A stretch of DNA of 64,000 bases from Strongyloides papillosus (lineage: Eukaryota; Nematoda; Chromadorea; Rhabditida; Strongyloididae): assembly GCA_005656395.1 (NCBI GenBank), contig SRSI01000048.1:1612001-1676000 (forward strand), written 5' to 3'. Made by a program: the position numbers and the translations under genes. A model generated the notes under the pieces. That model had not been told where the DNA came from. It was given only the letters and a program-made list of their open reading frames with translations, and searched no databases. Position 1 is the stretch's first letter; every line of letters begins with the position of its first letter. Positions 11,936 to 23,700 of this stretch are shown here, piece by piece.

Positions 11936-14112
11936 ATAAAAAATTACAAAAACAACTGATTTTTTAAAGAAAGTAAAAAACAATAATTCATTAAAGTCAT
12001 TGGACCAATTGTTTTAAACAATTTCAAATATTAATTTATATTCCTAAGAATATAGTAGATAGGACAGGTGAAAAAAGTGGTTTTTATTTAATTATATGTA
12101 ATTTTTGTGCCGACTAAAATTTTTTTTAATCACTGCAATATATGACAATCATTAAGATGTAGTGAAAAACTTAAAAAGAAATTATATTTGGACTTTTGAA
12201 ACCTAACGAAATTTTTATTAAATATCATTAAATCCTATAATAAATTAAATTTTTTACTCCAAATCTTTTGATGTTAAAATGATCTATACTAAATCGTTTC
12301 AAACTATTGCAATATAATTATCCATATTATAAGTTTTAAAAAAAATGTTTAAAATTTATGATATAGTGATGCACACACTTATTTTTTAAAAAATGTAAAA
12401 ATATCTAAAAGTTTTGCTATGCTTTGTAAAAATCACAAAAATAATTTACCCAAATTTCTAAGTTTGAATTGTTCACCAATACATTTTGAAAGTAAATTTT
12501 ACAATATTTTATTAAAAAAATCACCAATACTTTGATGTAAATATATTTTAAGCTTTAAAGTCTATATAAATTTATTCAATGTGAAAAGTGTCTGAGTAAT
12601 GGTTTTGATTTATTTTTAATCTTTTCAACTTAGAAAAATCTTTTTATCATTTTGAATACATTCAAAATTTTAATTTTCACAACAGATTTTAAAAAGTTTC
12701 TTTTTTAAAAAATATAAAACAAAAATTATACATTAAAATTGTAAAAGTATTCTTTATTATGTTACCAAAATGCGAAATGATAAAATAACAATCGCAAAAA
12801 TTGTATCATTTTAAGTTAAATAACTATGAAATACTTATGATCAACCTCAAATATTACTAATACTTTAAAAAGTTAACCAAACTTGAAACTAATCTGTATT
12901 TTAAATTTCTATCATATTTAATAACTTAAAACACCCATATTAATTAGAAATTTAATTTAAACATTTTTCTTAATTTTTTTTATATACTAAAAATTTGTAG
13001 AAAGATTATTCAAGCTTAGAATCTTAAATGATTTTAAAATCATGAGAATATGTAATAAAACAATTTTGATAAAATATGTTTTGTAAATTTTTAACATTCA
13101 AAAACCTATAAAATTTTAATAACAATTATTAATATTATAAAATACAAAAATATTTCTTGGAATCTTGCAAGTATGCTATTATAAAAGAAAAGATTTTTAA
13201 TTTTTTCTAGAATTCTGAACATTTTTCAAAAAATACAAGCCCTGCGGGCAAGTAGCGACGAGCGAAGCGAGTTTGCTGCTTGTTATTATACTAATTTTAT
13301 AAAATGTTATTCTCTCAACAAGACTATACTAAAGAGGGTTTTTTTTAATAAGAATCTGTCCAATTCAAATTAAAAATATTTGAAACAGATTCAACCCTTC
13401 TAGATAGAAAAAAGTATTATTTAGCTGTTTATTCATGAAAATTAGTTATATTTGAAGAGAGTTATGGCGGAGAAAAAATTAATATTTTTATTAAAGGCAT
13501 TAAGAATTTATATGCAGTTTGCTGTAAATCTGTACTGATTTCACTTTGTTTTTCCATTAGGCTAGTAAATACTAAAACATTTTCAAAGAGAATTATAATG
13601 TGCTACAATATTTAACATCAAAATGTGCGTCAAAAAAATTAATATTAAAATTGACTAGAGGATAAATGAACTTTTTAAGATTATTCAAAATTTTGAAAGT
13701 ACGAAAAATGAGCGTTTTTTTTATGTGTTGTTAAACAGTATTTAGATTTTTTACAAGATGAGTCTTAATCATTAAGGATTTCACACTCGGAAAAAGACAT
13801 CATTTTTTGTCATTAAAATATGGAATTTTGAATATTATTAAAAACGTGACGAAAAGTGATTTTTTTTTTCAAAGTAGTTAAAATAATCGAATCTAATAAA
13901 ATATATCATTAAGAATTTTTTCGGATCTAATTTAGAGAATGTGATTATAGAATAAAGTGATGATCTATAATCATCATTAAAAAATAAGTATTAAATTCAT
14001 AAATTTTAAATAACTTTATTATTATTTTGATATCCCATCGATAGCACTTTATGGAAATAAATAATTAACACATAAAAGCAATTTATAAGTATTATTTAAT
14101 ATAATTATATGT
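11936..14112. other. Intergenic AT-rich DNA with one GC-rich islet
   Basis: No gene is supported. The only conspicuous element is a short GC-rich block at about 13239-13282 (CCCTGCGGGCAAGTAGCGAC and following), listed separately. The rest is low-complexity A/T with no open frame of note. Confidence 0.4.
13239..13282. other. GC-rich islet with mirror-symmetric core
   Basis: A block of about 44 bp, more than half G+C, in a region that is otherwise roughly 20% G+C. It contains GAGCGAAGCGAG, which reads the same backwards, and it is bracketed by CAAG and CTTG. No gene surrounds it. It could be the structured end of a mobile element or a protein-binding site; this is unproven. Confidence 0.4.
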
Positions 14113-14639
14113 TCAAGCATTTAATCCTTTGATTAAAATTAAGCCTAAGATAACAACTGGCATGATTGATCCAATGTTGTATCTCGTTCTTAATGACATG
14201 TTGCAGTAATCTTCCTTACAACATTTTGCAGTCAATTTTCCTCTAAATTTGCTTAAATTTTTGAATAACTCATTATTGGCATATTCGTTAATATTGATAA
14301 AATTTTTAGCAAGTTCTAACCAATTGCCTTCGTTACTATATTCCTCATCCTAAAAAAATAATGTTAAATATGATTAAATTTACTTACATCACATGGCGAA
14401 TCAACTAAACAATCACTAACATCAAGCGAAACTGATTCTTTAGTTACATTATATTCTAATTCAAAAAAAGCTTTAAAACACGGATAATTACCACAATTTT
14501 TAAGCTTGTTTTTAGTTTTCATAGATTCCTTCACTTTATCCATATTTGTTTTAACTTTTAATTTAGCAACACATACTCTATAGTAACATTCTGACAATGG
14601 CAAAGAAATTAAAATCAAAAATAAATATTTTAATTTCAT
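14113..14639 (-). CDS. Ly-6/three-finger-like secreted or GPI-anchored protein
   Basis: Two exons, 14639-14388 and 14349-14113, join in phase 0 across a 38-bp GTAAGT...TTTTTTAG intron to encode about 162 residues. A signal peptide (MKLKYLFLILISLPLSECYY) is followed by a cysteine-containing ectodomain. Near the end is AKCCKEDYCNMS, the CC-x-x-D-x-CN signature that closes Ly-6/uPAR three-finger domains. The last ~25 residues are hydrophobic (IMPVVILGLILI), consistent with a GPI-attachment signal or membrane anchor. Nematodes have many such surface proteins, so a specific role cannot be given. The gene is in the same orientation as the small membrane-protein gene upstream. Confidence 0.7.
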
Positions 14640-15191
14640 TTTAGAATAATATTTTACTTCTTTTCTCTATCTTATTATACTGACAAAATAATAATTTTAA
14701 ATAAATATATTTAAATTTTACCTTTTATTTATATTTAAATTTAAATCACCTTCTTTGGATGCCTTTTTTATAATTATCATTCTATTTTATTCCTTTTTGT
14801 TTCAGTGATTATATCTTTAAGATTATTCTACAAAATAATGATTAACATTTAATAAAGTACAGGATCTTAAAAGAGATTTGAAGAAATTTGTTTAAGTATT
14901 AAATTTATTAATTTTAATACTTTTAATAAATATTTGAAGTTTACTGATTCTAGGAACTTAAAAAAAAATTAGTAAATTAATCATACTGATTTTTCAATAA
15001 TAATTTGTAAATATTTATTTAAATTATAGTTAATTATAATTAGAAGTAGATATTCCTATATTTAGTCATTCAAAAGTATATTTATATCATAATTTAGAAG
15101 AATTTTTTGTGAAGTTAACAATAATTTTTAACTTTATAGTAATTTGTGTTTAATTTCACGTCGGGAAAGAAGTTGGTTTCCATATTTATAG
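14640..15191. other. Intergenic AT-rich DNA
   Basis: Separates two small minus-strand genes. It presumably carries the promoter of the Ly-6-like gene, but no motif was recognised. Confidence 0.4.
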
Positions 15192-15691
15192 TCATTTTTT
15201 CCTTCTATTAAGTCTTCTAGATCCCTTCGTTTTTGTACTCTTAGATGTGGTGGTAGAAGAATCATCAACTGTTATTGCTTTTTGGGAGTGCATGTAGTAA
15301 ACAGCAAAAACTACTGTTCCGACCAAAAAAACTGTCCCTGTTACTGATGCAAATACTATTATTATAATATTCAATTTTAATGATCCAGAATCCTGAAAAA
15401 ATTGCTTATTACGTTAATTTTATGAAAAATAACCTTATTATGCTCTATTTCATTCTGATTTCTCATATTACCCTCAATAGCTAAAATATAAAAATATATA
15501 TCGATAAAATATGTCATAATAATGTAATTATATTTAAAAATACCTATAGTTCTGTTATGTTTTGCATGAACATCATTTTCACCGCTTGCTGATTGTTCAT
15601 TCCTTGCATCTGAATGTTGTGCATCAATAATATTGAAACCAACTAATAAGTAGATCCACAAAATAATATAAATAAAAATTAAATTTTTCAT
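15192..15691 (-). CDS. Small single-pass type I membrane protein
   Basis: Three exons, 15691-15544, 15480-15434 and 15392-15192, give about 131 residues with consistent phases. Both introns are short (GTATTT...TTTTAG and GTTATT...TTTCAG). The protein has an N-terminal signal peptide (MKNLIFIYIILWIYLLVGFN) and a short, polar ectodomain with one N-glycosylation sequon (NRT). One strong transmembrane helix follows (NIIIIVFASVTGTVFLVGTV), and then a Ser/Thr- and Lys/Arg-rich cytoplasmic tail ending RRLNRRKK. No known domain is recognised. The layout resembles the broken membrane protein at 17.6-19.6 kb (ectodomain, one TM helix, basic tail), but homology between them is not established. Confidence 0.65.
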
Positions 15692-16277
15692 GAATAAAAA
15701 TTAAAATTATTTAAGATGTATGATAATTATGTTTCACCACATACGATACTTATTTATCTATATTTTTTATCTAAATTTATCTTAAAAATGCAAAAATTAT
15801 AAGAATATATCAAAATTTGTTGCATAATTATGAAAAATATTACAATAGAAATATTTGATTCTTATTTGTAAATTCTCTCACTATTTTCTAAATAGATAAA
15901 TGATATTCAGCAAATTTTTACCACAACAATAAATATTTTTATTTCCCACATCCATTAGTATTAATGAGTGCCTTCCTATTAGTCGCTGAAAAAGTTCTTT
16001 CAACGATTGGTAAAGGAATTTCTGCTCTGATACAAAATAATATCGAAAAAACACAATTAGCTAGTTATTATTTAATTACACTAAAATATCAATGTTAATT
16101 TAGAATGTTTTAAGTTTTTCTAGCAAAATAATATTCCAAATTGTTAAATAAACTAATCATTTTAAATAACAGAATTTATTTCATGATGTTACTAGTGAAA
16201 ATTCAATAACATAAACATTTACGTCCCGCTACTTTGAATCAAAATCTAACTTGTATTACAACAAAAGATAATTATTA
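15692..16277. other. Intergenic AT-rich DNA
   Basis: Upstream of the type I membrane protein gene. No exon, RNA gene or repeat recognised. Confidence 0.35.
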
Positions 16278-16947
16278 AAATAACAAATTCAAAAACCTAA
16301 GTTTCTGTTGCATTAATATACTTTTATGGTGACATTCTAAATTTGCGATTTCGAAAGGAGGGAAATAAATTTTAATAAATATGTTATCACTTTACCTGTT
16401 ATTTTAAAAGTAACACCGTCTCACGAATTGAAATATTTATTGAATACAACAAACAGTTATCACTGGCTATTAAATAATAAAAGCTTTTCTCATTAAAGAA
16501 AGTCTAAATTCCATTTGATTTATCATTTTAGTAATAGAATTGTTTATTGTAAGAAAAATAAACATTTCATAATACATTTATAAAAAATTTTTGCATAATA
16601 TTGGTAGTGATTTCAAACTATCATTCAAATAATTCTGAAGTTTAATAAATACTTAAATTTATTAAAATAAGATACTTTTTAACATTACAAGTGTCTAAGA
16701 AGAAAGTATTTTAATTTCTAACAAATAAAAACAAAGTATAAATAATTTTAAAAAAAATTTGCTGCAAATCTAATTTAATTAAAAGCGATAAATGTTTAAA
16801 TACTAGAGATATAGCTACTTTTATGACAGGTGAAGTAATAATATAATAATTAAACTTCATTTTCTTCCTTTCGAGTTCACAAAATTTAAATGGCTTTATA
16901 AAAGTATATTAATGTAAGAAAAACCTAGGTTTGTGAATTTATTATTT
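16278..16947. repeat. Foldback (long-inverted-repeat) element, ~670 bp
   Basis: The left end (AAATAACAAATTCAAAAACC) and the right end (CCTAGGTTTGTGAATTTATT) are inverted copies. The similarity continues inward for about 170 bp with divergence, for example TTAATATACTTTTATGG against ATAAAAGTATATTAATG, and CGAAAGGAGGGAAATAA against its complement in the right arm. No ORF lies between the arms. The sequence of one arm also occurs in the element at 31073-31562, so this is a dispersed non-autonomous family. Target-site duplication is not certain. Confidence 0.6.
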
Positions 16948-17633
16948 ATAGTGTTGTGTTTCCTTAATATTGAGATTTTACCTTTCAAATAATTTAAAAA
17001 CCACTTTATTTTATTAATTTTGAAAAAAGTTAGTTATATAACAGAATAAGGATTTAAAAAAGGATTTATTCCAGAAATATCTTGTCTAATTTTGGCAACA
17101 GCCCTACAATAGTCTTTTTATTCAAATTTAAAAACAACACTTCTTTTGACTATTTATTCATTGAAATTGCTCAATTTTGGCAAAAATCTGTTAACGGCAA
17201 GTTATAATTTTTATTTTTTAATCATAGTTGCATTTAAAAGATTGTTAATTCATAAAATAGAATGTTTAATGAATAAATAAAATAAATTAAAATTCATATT
17301 TTATATTTCCTTCATAAAAATCATTCAATTTTTGAATTCGATCTACTACACTCTTTTAAATATTTTGTCAATTAAAAAAAATCATTAATCACATTTTACT
17401 TAGTAAAAACTATTTTATTTCCTTAAATAAAGTCTAGTAAAATGCATGAATACAATAGAACATGAATATTAAATATTTAAAAGATTATTATTTATTATAT
17501 TTTGAGAACATAGTCCTCTATATTATTGATATTAATTTAATTTATATTCTTTACAGATACTTTTTGTAGCATTTTTTGTTTGGTTTATTAATTTATAAGG
17601 TCAATATCTGAATTCATGGCCACTATCCTAATT

Positions 17634-19570
17634 TTAGCCTTTTCTTGTATGGTTTGTTATACTTGAATCAGTACTATCTGCCGATTGCTCAGAATTGATT
17701 ACATCATTTTTTGTTTTAAAAGTACCAGTAGTCGCCGTTTTTGCCATACTCAAAGTCTTTTATCCGTATTTTTTTTCTTAGCAATTGTAGCATCGGGGAC
17801 TTTTGAGAGTGTAGTTAAAGATTTAACTGTCTATTGAGATGTTGATGAACTTATGAACAAATCTTTATCAGATTTTTTTCTTTCTACTTGCAATTTTTTT
17901 AAGATTACAAGCGAAATTATTAAGAGTATAATAATAATGATTGAAACTCCAAATATAAGAAATATTAGAGACTGCAGAGTTATTAGATTTTCCAAAGCTA
18001 TCAGAGACATTAAAGTTATTTTGAGTAACTAGAGTTACTTAAATCATTAGAGATTTTAGAGAAGGTAGAATTATTTGAATCATTAGAATTATTAGAGTTC
18101 TCATTGACTAAATTATTAATGAGTTCAGTATCTACCATATAATGTGGTTTTTCAATTTTAGAATTATTGTCCTTTAAATTTAAGATGCATTTATATTTTC
18201 TGTTCGATACCAAATTTTGTATATTATTTACTTTTAAACATTTCTCTGCTGTTTCATTAAACATTAAGATAGACGTTGAATAAATGAATCCATAAAAATC
18301 ACTAATTGTCAGATATTTCATGAAGTACTATATGGCACCCAATTTAAGCATTTATTGTTTCTGTACTGGCAAATGTATAAGTCTCTTTTCTCCCAAATTT
18401 TTGGTCAATTTTGGTATCACATTCTTGAACAACATCATTAATTACTAAACTCAATGTTGCATTTAAATTTGGTACTTTACATTTGGGTTCATAATTAATT
18501 GCATACCCAATGGACCTTTCAATATCCCAGGTTTTATTAGAAAAATCCCTATCATTAACAAAATGTAATCTGTGTCCAGAATAAAGTTTTGTATTTTTGT
18601 CAAAGAGATTCAATTTAAATGTAGAAGTATTATCATGATTATTTCCCTGTGGCAGAAAAGCGATAACTTGTGAAGACGGTTTTTTCATAACAACATCCTT
18701 GCACATTATTTCGTTATTTAAAAATGAAATCTCATTAGGTTTTCATCCTCGTTATGAATCCGGTTAGCCTCCTCATCATTGTATTCTTCACATTCATAAC
18801 CACATCTATTGAAGGCATAAACATTTATTTGAGATAACCATATTTAACAAATGTTTTAAAACCAATATCGTGGCGATACGCAAATTATAAGGTGCTCTCT
18901 CATAAAGAGTTATTATATATCAATCTAGTTATTTTATTATTCCCAGTTAGAACATATTCAGAGTTTGAAGCCTCTGGTAGTCAGGTTATCCGGAACAAAA
19001 AATGACACTAAATATGTATTTATTGGTATTATTCTTCGGAATGAGTTTCAAAACCAAATTATCACATTCATTAGTTTTTACGAAGCCAATATGCAAAAAA
19101 TTTATAATTTTACCAGGCGTTGTACGGAGATCAACATGTTTAGGACAGTCATATGAAATTCCTATATGACACGTGAATAAATTACACGTTAAATAATTTT
19201 TATTATTCCTAGCATTCGTATTATTAAAACTATATTTCCTGGGGTTGAGATGAGCCATAAATCTTAATATTGTTATTGTCAGATCATTGTTATAAATACG
19301 TCCAGTTAAAGATTCCTTTGTTGAGTCTACTTTATATACAATTGCATTTTTTTTTCATTGAGACCAGGTATTTCAATCTTACTAGTTTGCCTTTTACCAA
19401 AAATTTGCTTCCAATAGTAATTATTGGCACCTGATTCGCGATAATATATTATAGCAAAATTTCCAACATCAAATAACGTAGAAGATTCATCAGATATTAT
19501 CAATCCAAACAGAATGCATATATTTGTGATGTTAGGTAGATATAAAATGACTATACCATATTAAAAAATA
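17634..19570 (-). pseudogene. Broken type I membrane protein gene
   Basis: Minus-strand coding segments in changing frames encode, in order, a hydrophobic start (ILFGLIIS near 19530), an ectodomain (DVGNFAIIYYRESGANN; TCNLFTCHIGISYDCPKHVD), a cysteine segment (NRCGYECEEYNDEE near 18800) and a further ectodomain from 18706 to 18344. An Asn/Ser-rich linker (to 18016) is followed by a strong transmembrane helix near 17900-17970 (LIFLIFGVSIIIIILLI) and a basic tail. One break is at an A9 run near 19348; others lie near 18740, 18330 and 18010. No splice sites explain the breaks. The family is not recognised. The layout is that of a glycosylated cell-surface protein that has recently decayed. Confidence 0.55.
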
Positions 19571-19604
19571 ACTTGAAAAATATTAAATTTTTACTTTTTT
19601 GTAA

Positions 19605-20160
19605 TACATTATGCGACATTTATTTGCATGTTTTTATCATAAAATCTGTATTTTAGGTTAAGCTATAAAGAATACTTTTGTTGCAGGGAACACTATAAAC
19701 AAAGCGGAAATTTTAAAGTATTCATTTTTATTAATTTGATATAATTGAATATTTATATTAATATTTTACTATTATACTTAAAAGTGTTGACTAAAAAATA
19801 AAACATTCTAATAAATCAGTCTGACTTCGCTTGGTTTCTTTTAATTTTTCAACCAACTTAATTTATAATTTTTTTGAAAAGTATTTTTGTTACTTGTAAA
19901 ATTATTTTACCCCATTCACAAACTTATGAGAAAATCTAAATTTACGTATTATTTTTAAAAAATTAAATAACGTTTTGGAAGAAATCTTTTTTTATGAAAC
20001 CTAGTTTTATATAGGCAAAAACCATGATTTTTTATTCTCATTAATTAAAAATAAACATATTTATTTACAATTCATTCACGTAAAACAATTAATATTTTGA
20101 GAACCTATTAATATACTGAAACTTATCTCTTCGATAAAGAAAATGTAAAAAAAGGCATTT
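19605..20160. repeat. Dispersed repeat, uninterrupted copy
   Basis: Aligns co-linearly with 29085-29176 joined to 30630-31070. Shared phrases include ATGCGAC(A/G)TTTATTT, GGAACACTATA, CGGAAATTTTAA, AATCAGTCTGACTTCGC and ATGAAACCT(A/C)GTTTTAT. This copy lacks the 1.45-kb insertion found in the other, so it preserves the empty target site (CACTATAAACAAAGCGG). No coding capacity was seen. Confidence 0.7.
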
Positions 20161-20728
20161 ACTTCAGACAAGACTCAATTTATTTTTAAAATTTAAATTT
20201 CTTTATATTCTATTTTTTTAAAACAGTTGAAATCTATCTGTTATCAATAAATAATGAATGTTCAAAGAAAATGAGAAAGTAATTGCATGTTTTTACTGTA
20301 AAAATAATAATTAATGTATAGTAAAAAGAGATAAGAAAGGTTTGTTTTCATTGTGACTCTTTTCTGAGTTGACCGATTTTTATGAAATAATTACTAAGAG
20401 TTGTAATTTTTTCCCAACATGTGGGATTAGACCAAATTCGAAGATTTGTAGCTGAAATGATAAGATTTATTTTAAATTTTTCTTACACGCTTTAAATAAA
20501 TATACAATGATTGGTGTAAAGCAATTCTAGTATATTCTGAAGCATGATTATATCATTATATTAATTGAAGTTCTAATACTCACTATTAAAGAATACAATG
20601 TATGTATTGTAGAATATGAAGTCATTGTATTTAATGAAGTAAAGGAATAATTTTATATTTATATGTATACTGTATTTTAAATAAATTCAATAATATAGAA
20701 ATAAAAACACTATTTATAATATAGACTC
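20161..20728. other. Intergenic region downstream of the ABCA gene
   Basis: No gene is visible. AT-rich sequence follows the dispersed repeat and leads into the 3' end of the minus-strand ABCA transporter. Confidence 0.4.
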
Positions 20729-23700
20729 TTATTTTGCATTCTTGTCATTATTATACTCAATTATAGGAACATCTCTTGAAAATTCTAAAAATACTTGTTC
20801 TAGTGTTGTTTGTGATAAAGAATAATCTTGGATTTTTAATGGTTCTACCAAATTTTCTAATTGTTTAAATAAGTTACTCCATGTCGTATTTTTAGTTTTT
20901 CTTAATTCGAAATTCAATTGAAGTGCATGTTGTTCTTTTAGTATTGATCCAGGGAATTTGTGTAAAATTGTGTCGATAGCTGTTGACATTTCGTTTGGTG
21001 ACTCCATACGCATTAACAATGTATAACCGGAACCATATTTTGATTTGATATGTTGTGGTGATCCATAGCATTTAAATTTTCCATTTACCATAATTGAAAG
21101 TGATGTACAGAGTGCTTCACATTCCTCCATTGAATGTGATGTTAATACTAATGCTGTTCCTACCTCTCTTACACGTGCCAAAATTTCCCATATAATTCTT
21201 CTAGCTTTTGGATCAACACCTGATGTTGGTTCATCCAATAATAAAACTTCTGGCATGCCTACTAACGCTATACCAAGTGATAATCTTCTTTTATTACCAC
21301 CAGAATATGTTTTTATTTGCTTTTTAGCATACATACCAATATTTATAGCTTGAACTATTGTATCAACAGTTTTTGGAATATATTCTGAAGCTATACCACG
21401 TATTCTTGCAAACATATATAATGTCTCCTCCCCAGTCATTTCTTTTATGATAGCATCATATTGTGGACAATAACCTATATTTTCTCCTGCTTTCCTCCAA
21501 TTATTTCTAATACTATACCCTTTAATAAAAGCATCACCCTCAGAAATATCATTTTCACCAGTTAACATTTGGAAAGTTGAAGTTTTACCAGCTCCATTTA
21601 CACCAAGCAAGCCAAAGCAATCGCCTTTTTTTACAATAAAACTAATTCCTTTAACAGCCTCGAAATTACCATACCTTTTTTTGATATTTTTTACAGTAAT
21701 AGTATTATTAAGTGATGAAGATCTAAGAACATTTTGTCTTTCTCTTATTACATCATCATCCTCATCATTTTTTTTATTTGATAATAAACTTTTACCTTTA
21801 CCCATTTCTAAAACATTAACAGAAAGGTTTGGGTCAGTAAATTCCCAATTAAATGAATTATTACCATAACTACTTTTACTTTTTTCAGGTTTTCTTTTTA
21901 ATTTTTTATTCCATTGTTTTTCAATAGCAATTGTTGTAAACCAATAGATAAATCCTTCTAAACATAAAAATGTAAGACCCAAAGCAATTCCCTTTTTATT
22001 GTATAAATTCATGACATTCTCAACATATGCTCTATTTTGAAGCTCTCCACAACAATGTGGAATATTACTTTTAATTAATGGATTTGCGCAATCATAATTT
22101 TGACAAGCGATTCTGACATATTCATTATTATAAAGAATTTTGAAACAGTTGGAAAGATTGTATGTTGGAAATAGGAATGATAAAATAATTGACCAAGTAA
22201 AAGATACATCAGCATCAGCTGTTCCTGATATAATATTTATAGCAATAGATGATGCTGTAGCTGTAATTATATTATACATAACAATTAGTGTATATCCTTT
22301 TGGAGCTGATTTAAATGCAAATTGAAGTGTATATACAAATGGTATAATTGTCCATCCATATAGTAACATGATTAATAATAATGTTAAAACTGTTTGTGAT
22401 GAATTGGTAAATGGTTCAATATCAAATAAATAATATACTCCTATAAATCCTCCAACAGGAAGTAAAAAACATGATACATCCCAAATAAAATTTGTCATCC
22501 AATACATCCATGGTCTTATTCCAGACATCATTTGCATGTGTTTCGATCTTTTAAATCTTTCTCTAATAAGAAATGAAGCATACGTTGAGACTGCCATTGA
22601 CATTGATATAATAATTGTATGTTCAATTATGGATGATCCTGATTGCGTGGTACTTGATGAATCCATTGTATCACCTATAGATGGTGGTAATGGGTGATTA
22701 ATAACATTAATACTTAATTTTGAATTATTTGTCTCTCTTCTTAACAAAAATATATCAATAATATTCAATGCTAATGAAGGTGAATGAAGTGCAAAATTGT
22801 TAAACATTCCATTTAATATTCTTAAATGGGAATTAACAAAAGATGGTATTGAAACATCTTTAAACCAATCACTAAATGCTACAGGAGTTTTTAAACTAAA
22901 AATTCTATATCCTTCATCTTTGATCTTATCTTTTATGTATGAACTTTGATTATATGTATCATTTGTATAAATAGGATCAATCTTAATTGATGGATTGATA
23001 CTCTCAATTAAATTATACATATCTGGAGCAAATGTATCATTAGATTTTTGTATTATAACATTAGCTGGTACATCTTTTTGTGAATAGAAATCAAAATTTA
23101 TTGGTAATTGTGGCTGAGCTTTTGATGCTGGCTTAATGTTTGATATCGATGTAAATAATGATAAATATAATATTGGTATTATTAATGAGGGAATAAATTG
23201 TGTCCATTTCCTACAGAAATAAATTATTCTTTTAAGAAACATTGCTTTCATGTGTTGTAAATAATAACTCATACCACTAATTTTTCTCATATTTTTTAAA
23301 TCATTAAATTTTTCAATTAAATTATTCCTCTCATTTGTTTCATTTTCATTTAAAATACCTAATTTAATGTCTCTATTCACATTTGCTATATCATTAACTT
23401 TTAAAAATACTTCTTCCATTGTTGTTATTGAGACACCAAATGATTCAATGTTAAATTTCTCCTGACCTTCCTCTAAATCTTTAAAAATCGTTGAAAATTT
23501 TGATCTATGTAATTGATTGATTAAATACGTTGCTTCGTTACCAACAGCTGAGTGCATCTCTACATCATCACAGTATGTTCTTAGAAACAAAAGAACATTC
23601 TCATATTGTTGATGAATTTCATTTAATGGTATATCTTTACTAAATACAATTGTTAAATGATAACCAACACCATAAAGATTCTTTAAAAACATACTTGAAC

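Noticed and set aside
840..19570. Sequencing error as the general cause of the broken genes
   Set aside because: Spectrin, ABCA, CBS, KDM5 and both S28 genes have long intact frames in the same window, so a global insertion-deletion error rate high enough to break the others is unlikely; local error in the second afadin copy is still possible.
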